DNA of 64,000 nt from Xanthomonas rydalmerensis (GCF_033170385.1 NZ_CP126170.1:2070001-2134000); one strand, 5' to 3'; shown: positions 34,594 to 43,140, counted from the stretch's first letter. The notes: generated by a model not told the origin, from the sequence alone. Numbers and translations are program-made.

Positions 34594-36113
34594 GCGGCGC
34601 ATCGCCTGCCGCGGTGGATGCCGTGGTGGTCGGCAGCGGCGCCGGCGGCGGTCCGCTCGCCGCGCGATTGGCCCAGGCCGGCGTCTCGGTGGTGGTGCTG
34701 GAGGCCGGCGCCGCATTTGGTCCGGACGCGCACCGCGCGGACGAGCTGGCGACGGATATCTACTGGATGGAAGAGCGCCTCAGCGGCGGGCGGACGCCGA
34801 CGGCGTTCGGCCCGAACAATTCCGGCGCCGGGCTGGGCGGATCGACGCTGCACTGGGGTGCGTTCTGTCCGCGCCCGGACCCGCGCGACCTGCAACTGCG
34901 GACGCAGACCGGCCAGGGCGAAGACTGGCCGATCCCGCACCGGGAACTGCAGTCCTACATCGAGCGCGTCGAACGCTTCATCGGCGTGTCCGGGCCGGCC
35001 GTCTATCCGTGGGATGGCGAGCGCTGCTATGCCTTTCCGCCCGCCCAGCGCAACGCCCCGGCCGAGGCGATGGAGCGCGGCTGCCGTGCCCTCGGCCTCA
35101 CCGCCGCCGATGCACCGGCGGCGCTGGTCACCCGTACGCACCAACAGCCGCACTGGGGCACGCGGGTCGCCTGCAACAATTGCGGTGCCTGCCATCAGGG
35201 CTGCAGCAACGGCGCCAAGGTCAGCGTCGACACGACCTGGTTGCCGCTGGCACGGGCGCATGGCGCCGATCTGCGCACCGATTGCCGCGTGGTCGGGATC
35301 GAGCGCGACGGCCGTGGTGCGGTCAGCGGCGTGGTCTACCGGCAGGGCGAACGTGAGCTGCGCCAGCGTTGCGCGGCCTTGTTCCTGTGCGCAGGCGGCG
35401 TGGAAACCCCGCGCTTGCTGCTGAACCTGGGACTGGCCAACTCCAGCGGCCAGGTCGGGCGCAATTTCATGGCGCATGTCGCTACCCAGGTCTGGGGCAC
35501 GTTCGACATGGACATGCGCATGAACCGCGGCTACCCGTCGTCGCTGATGAGCGAGGACATGCTGCGCCCCGCGCATGCCGGCTTCGCCGGGGGCTATCTG
35601 ATCCAGAGCCTGGGCGTGCAGCCGGTGACGCTCGCCAACACGCTGGCGCGCGGCGCCGGACGCTGGGGCGCCGCGCTGGCGCGGACCATGACGCGCTACA
35701 ACCGCCTGGCCGGCATCGGCATCAATGGCGAATGCCTGCCGCAGGACGCCAATCGCCTGACGCTCGCCGACGAGCGCGACGCCTTCGGCCTGCGCAAGGC
35801 GCGGGTCGACTTCAGCTATGGTCCCAACGAACAGGCGCTCGATGCCCACGCCAGGCGCACGCTGCAGGCGATCTGGGAGGCGGCCGGCGCCGAGGACATC
35901 TTCGCCGCCGCGCGCTCGGCGCACACGCTCGGCACCTGCCGGATGGGCCGCGATCCCGCGCAGGCCGTGGTCGATCCGGATGGCCGTTCGTTCGACATCG
36001 ACAATCTCTACGTCTGCGACAACTCGGTGTTCCCCAGTGCGCTGGCGGCCAATCCGGGCTTGACCCAGATGGCGCTCGGCCTGCGCACGGCGGAGCGGTT
36101 TCTCGCGCACTAG
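34590..36113 (+). CDS. GMC-family FAD oxidoreductase with Cys-rich (Fe-S type) motif
   Basis: 507 residues. The FAD-binding dinucleotide fold is at the N-terminus (DAVVVGSGAGGGPLAARLA), followed by NNSGAGLGGSTLHWGAF. The C-terminal GMC block AHTLGTCRMG holds the catalytic His, and the last FAD contact is CDNSVFPSALAANPGLTQMA. A CNNCGACHQGC motif near residues 195-205 parallels the 3Fe-4S binding Cys of FAD glucose/fructose/gluconate dehydrogenases. This suggests a dye- or quinone-linked dehydrogenase rather than an oxidase. The likely substrates are sugars, sugar acids or polyols. It starts within the stop of the fusion gene (ATGA), and the SDR gene follows after 36 bases. No export signal is seen. 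Confidence 0.9.
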   Translation: MSGASPAAVDAVVVGSGAGGGPLAARLAQAGVSVVVLEAGAAFGPDAHRADELATDIYWMEERLSGGRTPTAFGPNNSGAGLGGSTLHWGAFCPRPDPRDLQLRTQTGQGEDWPIPHRELQSYIERVERFIGVSGPAVYPWDGERCYAFPPAQRNAPAEAMERGCRALGLTAADAPAALVTRTHQQPHWGTRVACNNCGACHQGCSNGAKVSVDTTWLPLARAHGADLRTDCRVVGIERDGRGAVSGVVYRQGERELRQRCAALFLCAGGVETPRLLLNLGLANSSGQVGRNFMAHVATQVWGTFDMDMRMNRGYPSSLMSEDMLRPAHAGFAGGYLIQSLGVQPVTLANTLARGAGRWGAALARTMTRYNRLAGIGINGECLPQDANRLTLADERDAFGLRKARVDFSYGPNEQALDAHARRTLQAIWEAAGAEDIFAAARSAHTLGTCRMGRDPAQAVVDPDGRSFDIDNLYVCDNSVFPSALAANPGLTQMALGLRTAERFLAH

Positions 36114-36149
36114 GCGCTTGCTTCCCCTTTATCCAACGAGGAAATCGAC

Positions 36150-36953
36150 ATGGACCTTGGAATCAACCAGCGCATCGCCCTGATCAGCGGCGCCGACTCG
36201 GGCATGGGCAAGGAAACCGCGCGGCAGCTATTGCAGGCCGGCGTCCGCGTGGCCATCACCGACCGTGCCGACGGCACGCTCGATGAGGCCCTATCCGAAC
36301 TGTCGAGCCTGGGCGAGGTGATCGCCGTGGCAGGCGATGTGACGCGCGCAAACGAGGTGGCGGACATCTGGGCGCAGGTCCGGGCGCAGTTGGGCGACCC
36401 GGATATCTACGTCAACGCGGCCGGCGTCACCGGCGCGACCGGCGACTTCCTGGACGTGAGCGATGCGGGGTGGCTCGAAACGCTGGACATCAACCTGATG
36501 GGCGCGGTGCGGATGTGTCGCGAAGCGATTCCCGCGATGCGCCGAAACGGCTGGGGGCGCATCGTCCTGTTCGCGTCCGAGGACGCCGTGCAGCCTTACG
36601 TGGACGAGCTGGCCTATTGCGCTTCGAAGGCCGGGATCCTGAGCCTCGCCAAGGGCCTGTCCAAGGCCTATGGCGGCGACAAGGTGCTGGTCAATACGGT
36701 GTCGCCCGCGTTCATCCATACCCCGATGACCGACGCGATGATGCACAAGCGCGCGAAGGAGAAGGGGGTGACCTTCGATGAAGCGGTGTCCTCGTTCCTG
36801 GACGAGGAACGCCCCGGCATGGTCCTCAAGCGGCGCGGTCGGCCGGAAGAGGTGGCGGCGGCGGTCGCGTTCCTCTGCTCCGAGCGTGCCAGCTTCATCA
36901 ATGGTGCCGGCATCCGGGTCGATTCGGGGTCTGTGCAGACCATCGCGGGCTGA
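36150..36953 (+). CDS. SDR-family oxidoreductase
   Basis: 267 residues with a classical SDR layout: SGADSGMGKETARQLLQAG, DVTRANEVADIW, VNAAG, Ser in LFASEDAVQPY, and YCASK as the catalytic Tyr-Lys. The end VAFLCSERASFINGAGIRVDSG is the standard SDR finish. It resembles 3-oxoacyl-ACP reductase/glucose dehydrogenase-type enzymes; the substrate is unknown. An ACGAGG-type site precedes the ATG at 36150. It is the third gene of the operon with the hydrolase fusion and GMC enzyme, and could reduce or oxidise their product. Confidence 0.9.
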   Translation: MDLGINQRIALISGADSGMGKETARQLLQAGVRVAITDRADGTLDEALSELSSLGEVIAVAGDVTRANEVADIWAQVRAQLGDPDIYVNAAGVTGATGDFLDVSDAGWLETLDINLMGAVRMCREAIPAMRRNGWGRIVLFASEDAVQPYVDELAYCASKAGILSLAKGLSKAYGGDKVLVNTVSPAFIHTPMTDAMMHKRAKEKGVTFDEAVSSFLDEERPGMVLKRRGRPEEVAAAVAFLCSERASFINGAGIRVDSGSVQTIAG

Positions 36954-37166
36954 GTCGGAACTGACATCGGGACGGCGGCGATGCTCCTGTGCGTTGCGCA
37001 GGAGCCGATGGTCGACGCTAAAGGTGTTTTCGGCTGCTGCTCCAAATGCTGTCGGTTCCCACGCCAGCAAGCGTGATGGGGTACGGCGCGTTTGGTTCTC
37101 TGGCAACGTGACGGTCGTCAGGGCCGTTTACGAAGAACAACTGCGTGAGTGCTGCTTTCGACGCGG

Positions 37167-37676
37167 CTAGCGCGACAACAGCTTGGCTTTCTGCGCCTGG
37201 AACTCGGCATCGGTGAGCAGACCTTTCTTCCGTAGGTCGTCGAGCTTCAGCAGTTCGGTGTATAGATCAAGCTGCGCGCCGAATGCGTGCGGAGCGTCGC
37301 CGGTTGCGGCCGGCGATTTCGCGCTCGCATTTATCTCGATTTGCATGTCGGCTCGCGGCTGCAACCCGACGGTCTCATCGGAACCTTGCGGAACTAGACG
37401 GAACTGATACTCGACGTACGGCCACTGGCCAGGTCCGCTCGCGTCCACCGCTTCCATTGCCACCGGTACCGCCTGCATGTTCTTGGCGGAGGCGAACGCG
37501 TTAGCGGCGAGAAGCGCTTTGCGCTTGGTCGTCGCAGCGCTCGCGAAGATGCCGGCGTGGTTCTTGACCGTCACCATCCACACGCCGGGTGACACCTGCG
37601 CAAACTCTGGTTCACCGGCCTGCGCGGTGCCGGCCAGTGCCATCCATAGCATGGACACGAAAAGAATGCGTTTCAT
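37167..37676 (-). CDS. Secreted protein with C-terminal SHOCT-like domain
   Basis: A 169-residue precursor. A signal peptide ends ALAGTAQA. A small mixed domain follows (WMVTVKNHAGIFASAATTKRK and YVEYQFRLVPQG). The end LYTELLKLDDLRKKGLLTDA is a SHOCT-type short helical hairpin, a domain thought to mediate oligomerisation. Base composition is visibly less GC-rich than neighbouring genes and codon choice more mixed, so it may have been acquired. It lies 230 bases from the 3' end of the tmRNA gene, a common integration site for islands. Function unknown. Confidence 0.78.
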   Translation of the reverse strand: MKRILFVSMLWMALAGTAQAGEPEFAQVSPGVWMVTVKNHAGIFASAATTKRKALLAANAFASAKNMQAVPVAMEAVDASGPGQWPYVEYQFRLVPQGSDETVGLQPRADMQIEINASAKSPAATGDAPHAFGAQLDLYTELLKLDDLRKKGLLTDAEFQAQKAKLLSR

Positions 37677-37838
37677 GGTTCTTCCTCAGCGAGTGGCCGC
37701 GGCACCTGGTAACGCTGCTGGGCCGTTGGCGTCCCCGCTCATCATGGCATGCGACCGCGTGACCGACCGAGCCAAGGTTGGCGAACGCGGCGCTTTGCGC
37801 AGGGTCCATCCCGCGTGTCGCCGGCCAGCATCAGGCAC

Positions 37839-37880
37839 AAAAAAAGCCGGAAACCTCGATGCGATCGGGATTCCAGCTTT
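37839..37880 (-). terminator. Intrinsic terminator of the tmRNA gene
   Basis: Read on the minus strand, AAAGCTGGAA pairs with TTTCCGGCTTT (one G-T pair) and is followed by a run of seven T. It lies about 25 bases past the mature tmRNA 3' end. Confidence 0.8.
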
Positions 37881-37905
37881 GTTTGCACGTCCATGGACGT
37901 TTGGA

Positions 37906-38257
37906 TGGTGGAGGTGGGCGGAATCGAACCGCCGTCCGAAGGCACTCCATCCCCGGCACTACATGCTTAGCTCATCGTTGGATCTCGCCCCGGAACAGCA
38001 CGATGTGCGAAGCGCATCCCGGGACCAGCCTGCTTGATTTAGCCAATGGCTGACAGGCAGCCACCACCGGCGATTCCGTGATAATGACCCTACGTCGCGA
38101 GCACGGACACAAGCGATTTCGGGGCTAGGCCTTAAGCGGCCAGTGCGTAGTTGTCGTCGTTGGCAACTATAAGTTTGCGGCTGGATTTACGAGGAAAGCT
38201 GCCCCCTCGGCATGCGCCAAGCGATTTTGCAACCCCCGTCGAAACCAGTGCACCCCC
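37906..38257 (-). ncRNA. ssrA: tmRNA (transfer-messenger RNA, SsrA)
   Basis: A 352-base single-piece tmRNA. The 5' end GGGGGTGCACTGGTTTCGAC pairs with the 3' end CACCTCC-ACCA, giving a 7-bp acceptor stem with the family's G-U pair at position 3. The T-arm reads GGTTCGATTCC, and CCA is encoded at 37908-37906. The tag frame runs from 38164 to 38132 and encodes ANDDNYALAA followed by TAA. It rescues stalled ribosomes with SmpB, whose gene lies about 3.1 kb to the right, and marks the products for ClpXP. The S8 peptidase gene between ssrA and smpB is unusual. Confidence 0.97.
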
Positions 38258-38285
38258 GGGGACAACGTCAAACGCTGACCTGCAC

Positions 38286-38314
38286 AGTGTAGGGATCGGG
38301 GAGGCCAGTCACAA
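38286..38314 (-). promoter_or_regulatory. Sigma-70 type promoter of ssrA
   Basis: On the minus strand, TTGTGA (38314-38309) and TACACT (38291-38286) are separated by exactly 17 bases. Transcription would begin about 25 bases before the mature tmRNA 5' end, consistent with processing by RNase P. Confidence 0.6.
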
Positions 38315-38398
38315 GTCTTGAGACAGGCCACGCTTAAGCTGGCTTCACTCCGGTGCTGCCCCTGCGGCGCCGCGGTTCCCCCAGCATGGAGCAGCGCT

Positions 38399-41068
38399 AT
38401 GGCAAGCAGACAGCCGCGTGGCCGCAGCAGCGGGCGCGCGCGGAAAGCACCGGTCACGTCCTCCGCGTCCACGCCCGGCAAGGCGCCGGTCAAGGCATCG
38501 GCAAAATCCGCCGCCAAGCCGACAGCAACGCCGCGCAAGACGACAGCGGGCAGTGCCCGTGCTGCCAAGGCGGCGAAGACGCCGGCACCGGCAGCCACAT
38601 CGACGAAGGCAACTGCATCGGCACGTGCCGATGCACTGCGCAGGTCCAACGTCACGACTCCCGGCGCGAGCGGACGCGCTACCGCGACATCCGCCGCCAC
38701 GGCACCGGCCGGCACCGCACCGCGGCCCAAGGCCACGGGCGAAGGCTCGCTGGCGCAAGGGCGCGCACGTACGGTCGTCTACATCCATGGCATCGGCAAC
38801 AAGCCGCCGGCCGAGGTGTTGCGCTGCCAGTGGGACCGCGCCCTGTTCGGCCGCGCGATGGGCGAGCGCACGCGCATGGCCTACTGGGTCAATCGCGAGC
38901 GCTATCCGTCGCCGGAACCGGGCGATTGTCAGGATCAGGACCGCGGCCCGGTGTTGAACCAGGCCGAGCAGCGCGTGCTCAGCGCGCTCGGCGTGGTGCC
39001 GCAATTGGCCGATCTGCGCCAGCTCGCCGACACGTTGGCCGCCAGCGACGCCGAGCGCGCAAGGCTGCAGCAACTGCTGGACGAGGTGGAGACGGCCGCG
39101 CCGGCACCGGCTGCGGCGGCCGCCGAGGTGCATGCGCAGGGCGTGATCGACGTGGTCAACCGCGCGCTGCTCAAGCTGATCTCCGCGGCGCTGCTGCAGG
39201 ACGTGCACGACTTCTTCTTCGTGCCGGCGCGGCACACGCAGATGCGCGAGAGCCTGCTGCAGCGCATCCGCGCCGGCGGCGGCCCGTTCGTGGTGATCGC
39301 GCACAGCCAGGGCTCGCTGATCGCCTACGACGTGCTGCGCGAGTTGCAGCCGCAGGACTGCGAGGTCTCCCTGCTGCTCACGCTCGGCTCGCCACTAGGG
39401 CTGCCGGTGGTGCGCAGCATGTTCAAGGAGTGGACCGGTACGCCGAAGCTGCCGTTTCCGCCCTGCGTGGCGCGCTGGGTCAACGTCGCCGAGCGGCGCG
39501 ACCCGGTGGCGCTGGACGACGATCTGAGCGACGACATCGCCGATGCCGGCGGGCGCTTCCAGAACATCGCCGGGTCGAAGATCAACCCGGATTGGCAGCA
39601 CAACCCGCATTCGGCCGCCGGCTACCTGTCCATCCCCGACGTGCGGGCCGAGGTGCGGCGCGCGGTGGGCGTGGGCTTCGATCAGCCGATCGCGCATCCG
39701 GTACTGATAAAGGACCTGTCCGACCAGTTGGAGGCGCGCGCGCCGGACTATCGTCACGAGGTGCTGATCGAACTTGAGAAGCTGTCCGATGCCGGCGATC
39801 CGGCGCAGCGCAAGCATGACCTGATCGCCGCATTGCGTACGCTCGCCCAGGCGTCCACCGGCCTGCACGACGAGGCGCTGGATGCGCAGATCGAACTGGA
39901 GGACACCATGCAGCGCTACGTGTCGGCGCGGCTGACCCGGTTCGAGATCGAAAGCCTGCGCGAGCGCTATCGCGACCTCAACCTCAAGCGCCTGTGGCGC
40001 GATGCCGGCAAGCGCGCGCTGATCTACCAGTCGCGCAGCACGATCCAGGTGGACGCGGCGCAGGTGGCCTATCGCGCGCTCGGCGCCGGCATCGGCTGGG
40101 CGGTGCTGGACAGCGGCATCGCCGCGGCGCATCCGCACTTCCACAGCGCCGGTCAGCCGTCGACCGTGCTTGCCCAGTGGGACTGCACCCAGCGCGGGCG
40201 CCCGCGTGCGTTGCGTCCGGGCGAGGCCGGCTTCGACACGCTCGACGGCAACGGTCACGGCACGCACGTGGCCGGCATCATCGCCGGGCAATGCGCCGCG
40301 CCGTTGCCGGGCGTGCCGACCTCAGCGCCGCTGCAGTTCGCCGGCATGGCGCCGCTGGCGCGGCTGTACGGGCTGAAGGTGCTGGACGACGACGGCAATG
40401 GCCGCGATTCCTGGATCATCAAGGGCGTGCAGCAGGTGGCCGAGCTCAACGAGCGTGCCGGGGGACTGGTGGTGCACGGGGTCAACCTGAGCCTGGGCGG
40501 CTACTTCGACGCCGAGAGCTACGGCTGCGGCTTCACCCCGCTGTGCAACGAATTGCGCCGTCTCTGGCGGCAGGGCGTGGTGGTGGTGATCGCGGCCGGC
40601 AACGATGGCCTGGCCTGGCTGATGCAGGGCGATGGCGAGGCCTATCCGCTGAACCTGGACCTGAGCATCGGCGACCCGGCCAACCTGGAGGAATCGCTGG
40701 CGGTGGGCTCGGTGCACAAGAGCAGCCCGCACAGCTACGGCATTTCGTATTTTTCGTCGCGCGGCCCCACGGCCGATGGCCGCTACAAGCCCGACCTGGT
40801 CGCGCCGGGCGAAAAGATCCTGTCGGCGCACCATGGTTATGTGGTCGAGGATCCAGGCACCTGGATGGTGGAAATGAGTGGCACCAGCATGGCCGCGGCG
40901 CATGTCTCGGGGCTGATCGCCGCGTTCCTGTCGGTGCGCCGCGAGTTCATCGGCACCCCGGACCGGGTCAAGCAACTGACGCTGGCGCAGTGCCTGGACC
41001 TGCAGCGCGATCGCTACATGCAGGGCGCCGGCCTGCCCAGCTTGATGCGGATGCTTGGCGGGACGTGA
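38399..41068 (+). CDS. Lipase-like domain fused to S8 (subtilisin) serine peptidase
   Basis: 889 residues. Residues 1-115 are an Ala/Lys/Thr/Arg-rich disordered lead without a signal peptide. Residues about 120-430 form an alpha/beta-hydrolase-like domain: VVYIHGIGNKPP, and VVIAHSQGSLIAYD with the putative nucleophile Ser near 303. Residues about 545-885 are a subtilase with an apparently complete triad: Asp in AVLDSGIAAAHP near 570, His in GNGHGTHVAGI near 619, Asn in IAAGNDGLAW, and Ser in MSGTSMAAAHVSG near 827. No propeptide or secretion signal is visible, so it may act in the cytosol. The target is unknown. ATG at 38399 is the first Met of the arginine-rich lead; upstream Met codons overlap the tmRNA promoter. 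Confidence 0.85.
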   Translation: MASRQPRGRSSGRARKAPVTSSASTPGKAPVKASAKSAAKPTATPRKTTAGSARAAKAAKTPAPAATSTKATASARADALRRSNVTTPGASGRATATSAATAPAGTAPRPKATGEGSLAQGRARTVVYIHGIGNKPPAEVLRCQWDRALFGRAMGERTRMAYWVNRERYPSPEPGDCQDQDRGPVLNQAEQRVLSALGVVPQLADLRQLADTLAASDAERARLQQLLDEVETAAPAPAAAAAEVHAQGVIDVVNRALLKLISAALLQDVHDFFFVPARHTQMRESLLQRIRAGGGPFVVIAHSQGSLIAYDVLRELQPQDCEVSLLLTLGSPLGLPVVRSMFKEWTGTPKLPFPPCVARWVNVAERRDPVALDDDLSDDIADAGGRFQNIAGSKINPDWQHNPHSAAGYLSIPDVRAEVRRAVGVGFDQPIAHPVLIKDLSDQLEARAPDYRHEVLIELEKLSDAGDPAQRKHDLIAALRTLAQASTGLHDEALDAQIELEDTMQRYVSARLTRFEIESLRERYRDLNLKRLWRDAGKRALIYQSRSTIQVDAAQVAYRALGAGIGWAVLDSGIAAAHPHFHSAGQPSTVLAQWDCTQRGRPRALRPGEAGFDTLDGNGHGTHVAGIIAGQCAAPLPGVPTSAPLQFAGMAPLARLYGLKVLDDDGNGRDSWIIKGVQQVAELNERAGGLVVHGVNLSLGGYFDAESYGCGFTPLCNELRRLWRQGVVVVIAAGNDGLAWLMQGDGEAYPLNLDLSIGDPANLEESLAVGSVHKSSPHSYGISYFSSRGPTADGRYKPDLVAPGEKILSAHHGYVVEDPGTWMVEMSGTSMAAAHVSGLIAAFLSVRREFIGTPDRVKQLTLAQCLDLQRDRYMQGAGLPSLMRMLGGT

Positions 41069-41078
41069 GTGGGGGGCG

Positions 41079-41115
41079 GGGATTGGGGATTGGGGATTCG
41101 GGAATGGGGATTCGC
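41079..41115. repeat. Heptad repeat tract (GGGGATT orientation)
   Basis: Several heptads of the form GATTGGG/GATTCGG occur directly after the S8 peptidase stop. It pairs in inverted orientation with the tract at 41323-41352. Confidence 0.8.
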
Positions 41116-41243
41116 AACGACGGCTCCCCGGTTGCTTGCCCGTCTGCGGGTGTCGGCTTTAGCCGCCAGACGCTGAGATTGGAGTTAGAAGGTTCGGGAT
41201 TTGGAATTCGCAACGGCGATTCCCTGTGCAGCGCGGCCTGCCG

Positions 41244-41266
41244 TGTGGGAGCGGCTTCAGCCGCGG
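41244..41266. repeat. Single REP-like palindrome
   Basis: GTGGGAGCGGCTTCAGCCGC is a single, slightly diverged copy of the REP-like family, lying between two heptad tracts. Confidence 0.7.
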
Positions 41267-41322
41267 CGCGATGCGGCTGGGGTTGGTGATTCGGGATTGG
41301 CGGGCAGGGCGCCCGCCGTTGC

Positions 41323-41352
41323 GAATCCCCAATCCCCAATCCCCAATCCCGG
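41323..41352. repeat. Heptad repeat tract (AATCCCC orientation)
   Basis: Four units of CAATCCC/GAATCCC lie immediately before the smpB stop, in inverted orientation to the tract at 41079-41115. A degenerate copy is also seen near 41289-41300. Confidence 0.8.
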
Positions 41353-41356
41353 CCCC

Positions 41357-41860
41357 TCAGGCATTCTTGTTGTGCCGGCGCATGATCCGCTGCTTGTCGC
41401 GAGCCCAGTCGCGGTCCTTGGCCGCGTTGCGCTTGTCGTGGTCCTGCTTGCCCTTGGCCAGCGCGATCTCGAGCTTGATCTTGTTCTTGCTCCAGTACAT
41501 CGCGGTGGGTACGAGGGTGTAGCCGTCGCGTTCGACACGGCCGATCAGCTTGTCGATCTCGTTCCGGTGCAGCAGCAGCTTGCGCGTGCGCCGGTCGTCG
41601 GCGACCACGTGGGTGGAGGCCTGGATCAACGGGGTGATCTGCGCGCCGAACAGGAACAGCTCGCCCTGGCGCACGAACGCATAGCTCTCGCCGATGTTGG
41701 CGCGGCCTGCGCGGATCGACTTCACCTCCCAGCCTTGCAGGGCCAGGCCCGCCTCGTAGCGGTCCTCCAGGTGGTACTCGTGGCGCGCGCGCTTGTTCAG
41801 GGCGATGGTCTTGTTGGCCGCCGCGCCGTTTGCTTTATCCTTGACGGGTTTCTTGCTCAT
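41357..41860 (-). CDS. smpB: SsrA-binding protein SmpB
   Basis: 167 residues with the SmpB oligonucleotide-binding barrel: [54 protein letters not shown], and the basic C-terminal tail [20 protein letters not shown] that mimics the codon-anticodon helix in the ribosome. It delivers alanyl-tmRNA to stalled ribosomes. The tmRNA gene is in the same window, about 3.1 kb away. It is divergent from ratA with a 59-base gap. Confidence 0.97.
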   Translation of the reverse strand: MSKKPVKDKANGAAANKTIALNKRARHEYHLEDRYEAGLALQGWEVKSIRAGRANIGESYAFVRQGELFLFGAQITPLIQASTHVVADDRRTRKLLLHRNEIDKLIGRVERDGYTLVPTAMYWSKNKIKLEIALAKGKQDHDKRNAAKDRDWARDKQRIMRRHNKNA

Positions 41861-41919
41861 CTTGCTATTGTCTCCGATTCGGGGCCTCCCGAACGTCTTG
41901 GTCCCACTTCCCGTCCCGA

Positions 41920-42351
41920 ATGCCTATCATCCGCCGCAGCGCTCTGGTCGAACACGCCGCAACGCGCATGTTCGATCTGGTCAACGACGTCGCCGCCTAT
42001 CCGCGCCGGTTCGCCTGGTGCGACGCGGCCCATATTCTCGAGCAGAGCGACCGCTTCCTGGTGGCGCGGCTGGACCTGGGGCTGGGCTCGTTCCGCACCT
42101 GGTTCACCACCGAAAACAGCCTTGAGCGCCCGGATCGCATCGATATGCAGCTGCGCGACGGTCCGTTCAAGCGCCTGCAGGGGCAGTGGACCTTCCAGGG
42201 CTTCAACGAGCACGCCAGCAAGGTCAGCCTGATGCTCGACTTCGAGCCCGCCTCGCGCCTGCTGGGGCCCGCGCTGGCGCTGGGTTTCCAGAGCCTGGCC
42301 GACCGCATGGTCAACGACTTCGTGCGCGTGGCCGACCGGGAACAGGCCTAG
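41920..42351 (+). CDS. ratA: RatA-family START/SRPBCC protein (CoQ-binding, Coq10-like)
   Basis: 143 residues. It opens [20 protein letters not shown] and contains [11 protein letters not shown]; both are conserved in RatA/Coq10 START-domain proteins. This family was first called a ribosome-association toxin (RatA) and is related to mitochondrial Coq10, a ubiquinone-binding protein for respiration. The rnfH gene follows five bases after the stop, reproducing the ratA-rnfH (ratAB) pair beside smpB that is widespread in gammaproteobacteria. The toxin role is debated, so the START-family name is safer. Confidence 0.9.
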   Translation: MPIIRRSALVEHAATRMFDLVNDVAAYPRRFAWCDAAHILEQSDRFLVARLDLGLGSFRTWFTTENSLERPDRIDMQLRDGPFKRLQGQWTFQGFNEHASKVSLMLDFEPASRLLGPALALGFQSLADRMVNDFVRVADREQA

Positions 42352-42356
42352 CCGCC

Positions 42357-42611
42357 ATGCAGGTCGAGGTGGTGCTGGCCTGGCCGGAGCGCTTCGTGTC
42401 GCAGCGGCTGGAGCTGCCGGAGGGCGCGACGGTGGCCGATGCGCTGGCCGCTGCCGCGATGCCCGAGGCGACGCCGGGCATGCCGTGCGCGGTCTATGGC
42501 GAAGTCGCCGCACCGACGCGGCTGCTGCAGGACGGCGACCGGGTGGAACTGCTCAGGCCGTTGCTGATCGACCCCAAGGACGCCAGGCGGCGCCGCGCCA
42601 AGCCGCGCTGA
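42357..42611 (+). CDS. rnfH: RnfH/RatB-family ubiquitin-like protein
   Basis: 84 residues with the RnfH beta-grasp pattern: VEVVLAWPERFVSQRLELPE, GATVADALAAAAMPE, CAVYGEVA and LQDGDRVELLRPLLIDPKDA, which ends this family almost invariantly. The basic tail RRRRAKPR follows. The function is unknown. It is cotranscribed with ratA and convergent with bamE. Confidence 0.93.
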   Translation: MQVEVVLAWPERFVSQRLELPEGATVADALAAAAMPEATPGMPCAVYGEVAAPTRLLQDGDRVELLRPLLIDPKDARRRRAKPR

Positions 42612-42638
42612 GCGGCGGGGCGCGACGCGGCCGCCGGG

Positions 42639-43037
42639 TCATTCGCCGCGGCGCTGCTTCTTCTTGTCCTTGGCCAGGTTGCGGCCGAACTGGCGCACGC
42701 TGTTCTTGGCCAGCTCTTCGTCCTGATCCGGGAAGTAGTCGCCTTCCCAGCGGGTGACCATGTCGTTGTCGAAGAACACGACGAAGTTCTTGATCTCGGT
42801 ATGGCCCACGCGATCGACACGCTCGGTGGAGGTGTAGTCCCAGCGCTGCGCGTGGAACGGATCCGGGATCGAGGGGCTGCCCAGCAGCGCGCTGACTTGC
42901 TGCTTGCTTTGTCCGACCTTGAGCTGGTCCACGGCCGACGGCTTGATCAGGTTGCCCTGGTAGATGGGCTGCTTGTAAATGATGCCGCAGCCAGCGGTGG
43001 ACAGGGCAACAGCGGCGACCAGCAGGAGATTGCGCAT
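42639..43037 (-). CDS. bamE: Outer-membrane assembly lipoprotein BamE (SmpA/OmlA)
   Basis: A 132-residue precursor. The signal peptide ends ALSTAGC, and Cys17 is the lipidation site. The BamE fold follows: YQGNLIKPSAVDQLKVGQSK, GSPSIPDPFHAQRWDY and IKNFVVFFDND, with a C-terminal charged extension, LAKDKKKQRRGE. BamE stabilises the BamABCDE machine that inserts beta-barrels into the outer membrane. It is divergent from fur across about 100 bases; a divergent omlA-fur pair with overlapping promoters is established for Pseudomonas aeruginosa and conserved in xanthomonads. Confidence 0.95.
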   Translation of the reverse strand: MRNLLLVAAVALSTAGCGIIYKQPIYQGNLIKPSAVDQLKVGQSKQQVSALLGSPSIPDPFHAQRWDYTSTERVDRVGHTEIKNFVVFFDNDMVTRWEGDYFPDQDEELAKNSVRQFGRNLAKDKKKQRRGE

Positions 43038-43140
43038 CGGGGACAGGGCTGAATGAAATCGTGTCGATGATACACTCCCAGGGACCGCCGCGACCCATTC
43101 CCAGGCAGCTGGCGATAAACCAGCTATGAACGGAGACGCC
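43038..43140. promoter_or_regulatory. Divergent bamE (omlA)-fur promoter region
   Basis: About 100 bases serve both genes. ATGATACACT near 43067-43076 provides a plausible -10 (TACACT) for fur. Its reverse complement contains TATCAT for bamE, so the two promoters appear to overlap. A GGAG at 43131-43134 is the fur ribosome-binding site. Confidence 0.5.

Noticed and set aside
37906..37950. Apparent tRNA 3' end (T-arm GGTTCGATTCC plus CCA)
   Set aside because: It belongs to the tRNA-like end of tmRNA; no anticodon arm is present. I found no separate tRNA or rRNA gene in the window.
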